From: Bacteroidetes bacterium OLB10
GTDB taxonomy: Bacteria; Bacteroidota; Bacteroidia; AKYH767-A; OLB10
Length of the DNA stretch: 64,000 bases
Assembly: GCA_001567275.1 (NCBI GenBank)
Contig: LNBX01000026.1
Location: 190,056 to 254,055 of the forward strand
Reading direction: 5' to 3'
Shown here piece by piece: positions 63,240 to 64,000 of the stretch (its first letter is position 1; each line of letters begins with the position of its first letter). Below the pieces are notes generated by a model that made no database searches, was not told the origin of the DNA, and saw only the letters and a list, made by a program, of their open reading frames with translations. The position numbers were made by a program, and so were the translations under genes.

Positions 63240-64000
63240 GTGCGCTACCTTGAACACTTTGAAAAAATAGCTCCAACCAGAGTACGAAAACGCAAAAGTC
63301 ATTCGTATTACTGGGATGACATTACTTATTACTGTAATTATTTTTCACATGAATCCATCTCTGTTTTAGAGGTGGGATGTGGTACCGGTGAACTTTTAAA
63401 CGATATACGTGCAGCAAAGAAAACGGGGATAGACTTCAGCCCAGCTATGATTGCTGAGGCTAAAAATCGTTTCCCTGCAGTTTCATTTCATGTAATGAAT
63501 GCTGAAAACATTACACTGAATGAAAAATTTGATTTGATAATCATTTCCAACCTGATTGGATATCTGGAAGATGTTCAGGCTGTATTTGAACAGTTGAAAA
63601 AAGTTTGTCATGAACGAACAAAAATTATAATCAATTATCACAACCATCTTTGGGAGCCCGTCTTACGTTTTGCTGAAACCATCGGACTAAAAACCAAAAC
63701 ACCACAACTCAACTGGCTCACGCGTATGGATGTACGCAACCTGCTTACACTTTCCGGTTTTGACTGTTACCGCGAAACACGCAGAATGTTGTTGCCTGTA
63801 AATATTCCTCTGCTCTCCCCTCTTATCAATAATTTTTTTGCAAAACTGCCTTTGTTGCGTTTGCTGTGCATCAACACTTTTTCATTTGCAAAACCTGTTG
63901 GCACTGCAGCAGAAAATGTCAATCACAAATACTCTGTCAGCATTGTCATTCCTGCACGCAACGAAAGCGGTAATATTGAAAACGGGTTGCTGCGTATTCC
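63240..64000 (+). CDS. Bifunctional SAM methyltransferase / family 2 glycosyltransferase (partial)
   Basis: An open frame from GTG 63240 to the window edge, 253 residues so far. The first part is a class I methyltransferase (VLEVGCGTGELL motif I, KKTGIDFSPAMI, FDLIIISNLIGYLEDV) running to about residue 210. It then continues in frame to YSVSIVIPARNESGNIENG, the opening of a GT-A (family 2) glycosyltransferase. An in-frame stop at 63216 limits the upstream extension. Fusions of this order occur in Bacteroidota as polyprenyl-phosphate-type glycosyltransferases, but the product here is unknown. The 3' end is outside the window. Confidence 0.82.
   Translation, partial: MRYLEHFEKIAPTRVRKRKSHSYYWDDITYYCNYFSHESISVLEVGCGTGELLNDIRAAKKTGIDFSPAMIAEAKNRFPAVSFHVMNAENITLNEKFDLIIISNLIGYLEDVQAVFEQLKKVCHERTKIIINYHNHLWEPVLRFAETIGLKTKTPQLNWLTRMDVRNLLTLSGFDCYRETRRMLLPVNIPLLSPLINNFFAKLPLLRLLCINTFSFAKPVGTAAENVNHKYSVSIVIPARNESGNIENGLLRI

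Overview
The window is a stretch of ordinary chromosome from a member of the Bacteroidota, probably near the Chitinophagales/Sphingobacteria side; the class-level placement is only an impression. The evidence is a giant PKD-repeat adhesin with a type B type IX secretion (T9SS) C-terminal domain, a PorE-like TPR/propeller/OmpA protein, a GWxTD lipoprotein, DUF4286 and DUF6580 families, A+T-rich DNA, and about twenty promoters of the Bacteroidota type (-7 box TAxxTTTG, sometimes with a -33 TTG) just upstream of genes, mostly without Shine-Dalgarno sequences. There is no phage, insertion sequence, integron, CRISPR array or recognisable defence or natural-product cluster.

Layout. 0-3.4 kb (minus): rmuC, a GWxTD lipoprotein and rlmB, overlapping end to end. 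3.5-10.0 kb (minus): a 2167-residue secreted adhesin with 12 PKD and 10 Ig-like modules. 10.4-15.4 kb (minus): a DPP4-type peptidase, a PorE-like protein and isopentenyl-diphosphate isomerase packed as an operon, plus DUF4286. 15.4-24.3 kb (mostly plus): a prolyl oligopeptidase lipoprotein, a repeat-bearing small secreted protein, a short-chain dehydrogenase, a small outer membrane protein, then rhodanese-DedA-aroE and DUF6580-CBS-NlpC/P60. 24.3-31.6 kb (mostly minus): glycosyltransferase and patatin/Omp85 genes, a metal-receptor-like protein, two small secreted proteins, an Hsp20 gene (plus), a ZIP transporter and a methyltransferase. 31.7-45.5 kb (mostly plus): corA-priA, a proline-rich secreted protein divergent from a histidine kinase/response regulator pair, a TPR histidine kinase, two lipoproteins, an M16 peptidase and an AddB-like nuclease. 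45.5-53.8 kb: Nudix, a coiled-coil lipoprotein, an NfeD protease, a LysM/double-psi barrel protein, thiolase, and a four-gene operon (response regulator, trpG/pabA, acetyltransferase, aroC). 53.8-64 kb: a broken membrane protein, an OmpA protein with thrombospondin type 3 repeats, nif3, a zinc-ribbon protein with a histone-H1-like tail, tRNA-Val, yidC, the scoAB CoA-transferase pair and the start of a methyltransferase/glycosyltransferase fusion.

Themes. Envelope and secretion dominate. Aromatic biosynthesis is represented by aroE, aroC and trpG/pabA. Thiolase and ScoAB could work together in ketone-body or acyl-CoA metabolism.

The observation that most affects use of this sequence is that at least six reading-frame breaks (rmuC, three in the membrane protein at 53.8-55.4 kb, nif3, yidC), and perhaps a seventh in scoA, lie in runs of A or T and are each repaired by one base. 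Because yidC is expected to be essential, I read these as homopolymer-length errors rather than gene decay. I did not find a convincing undescribed multi-gene system. The best leads are the H1-tailed zinc-ribbon protein, the DGTxDMRYK repeat protein, the proline-rich protein/kinase pair, and the rmuC break at a CTT-TGA site.
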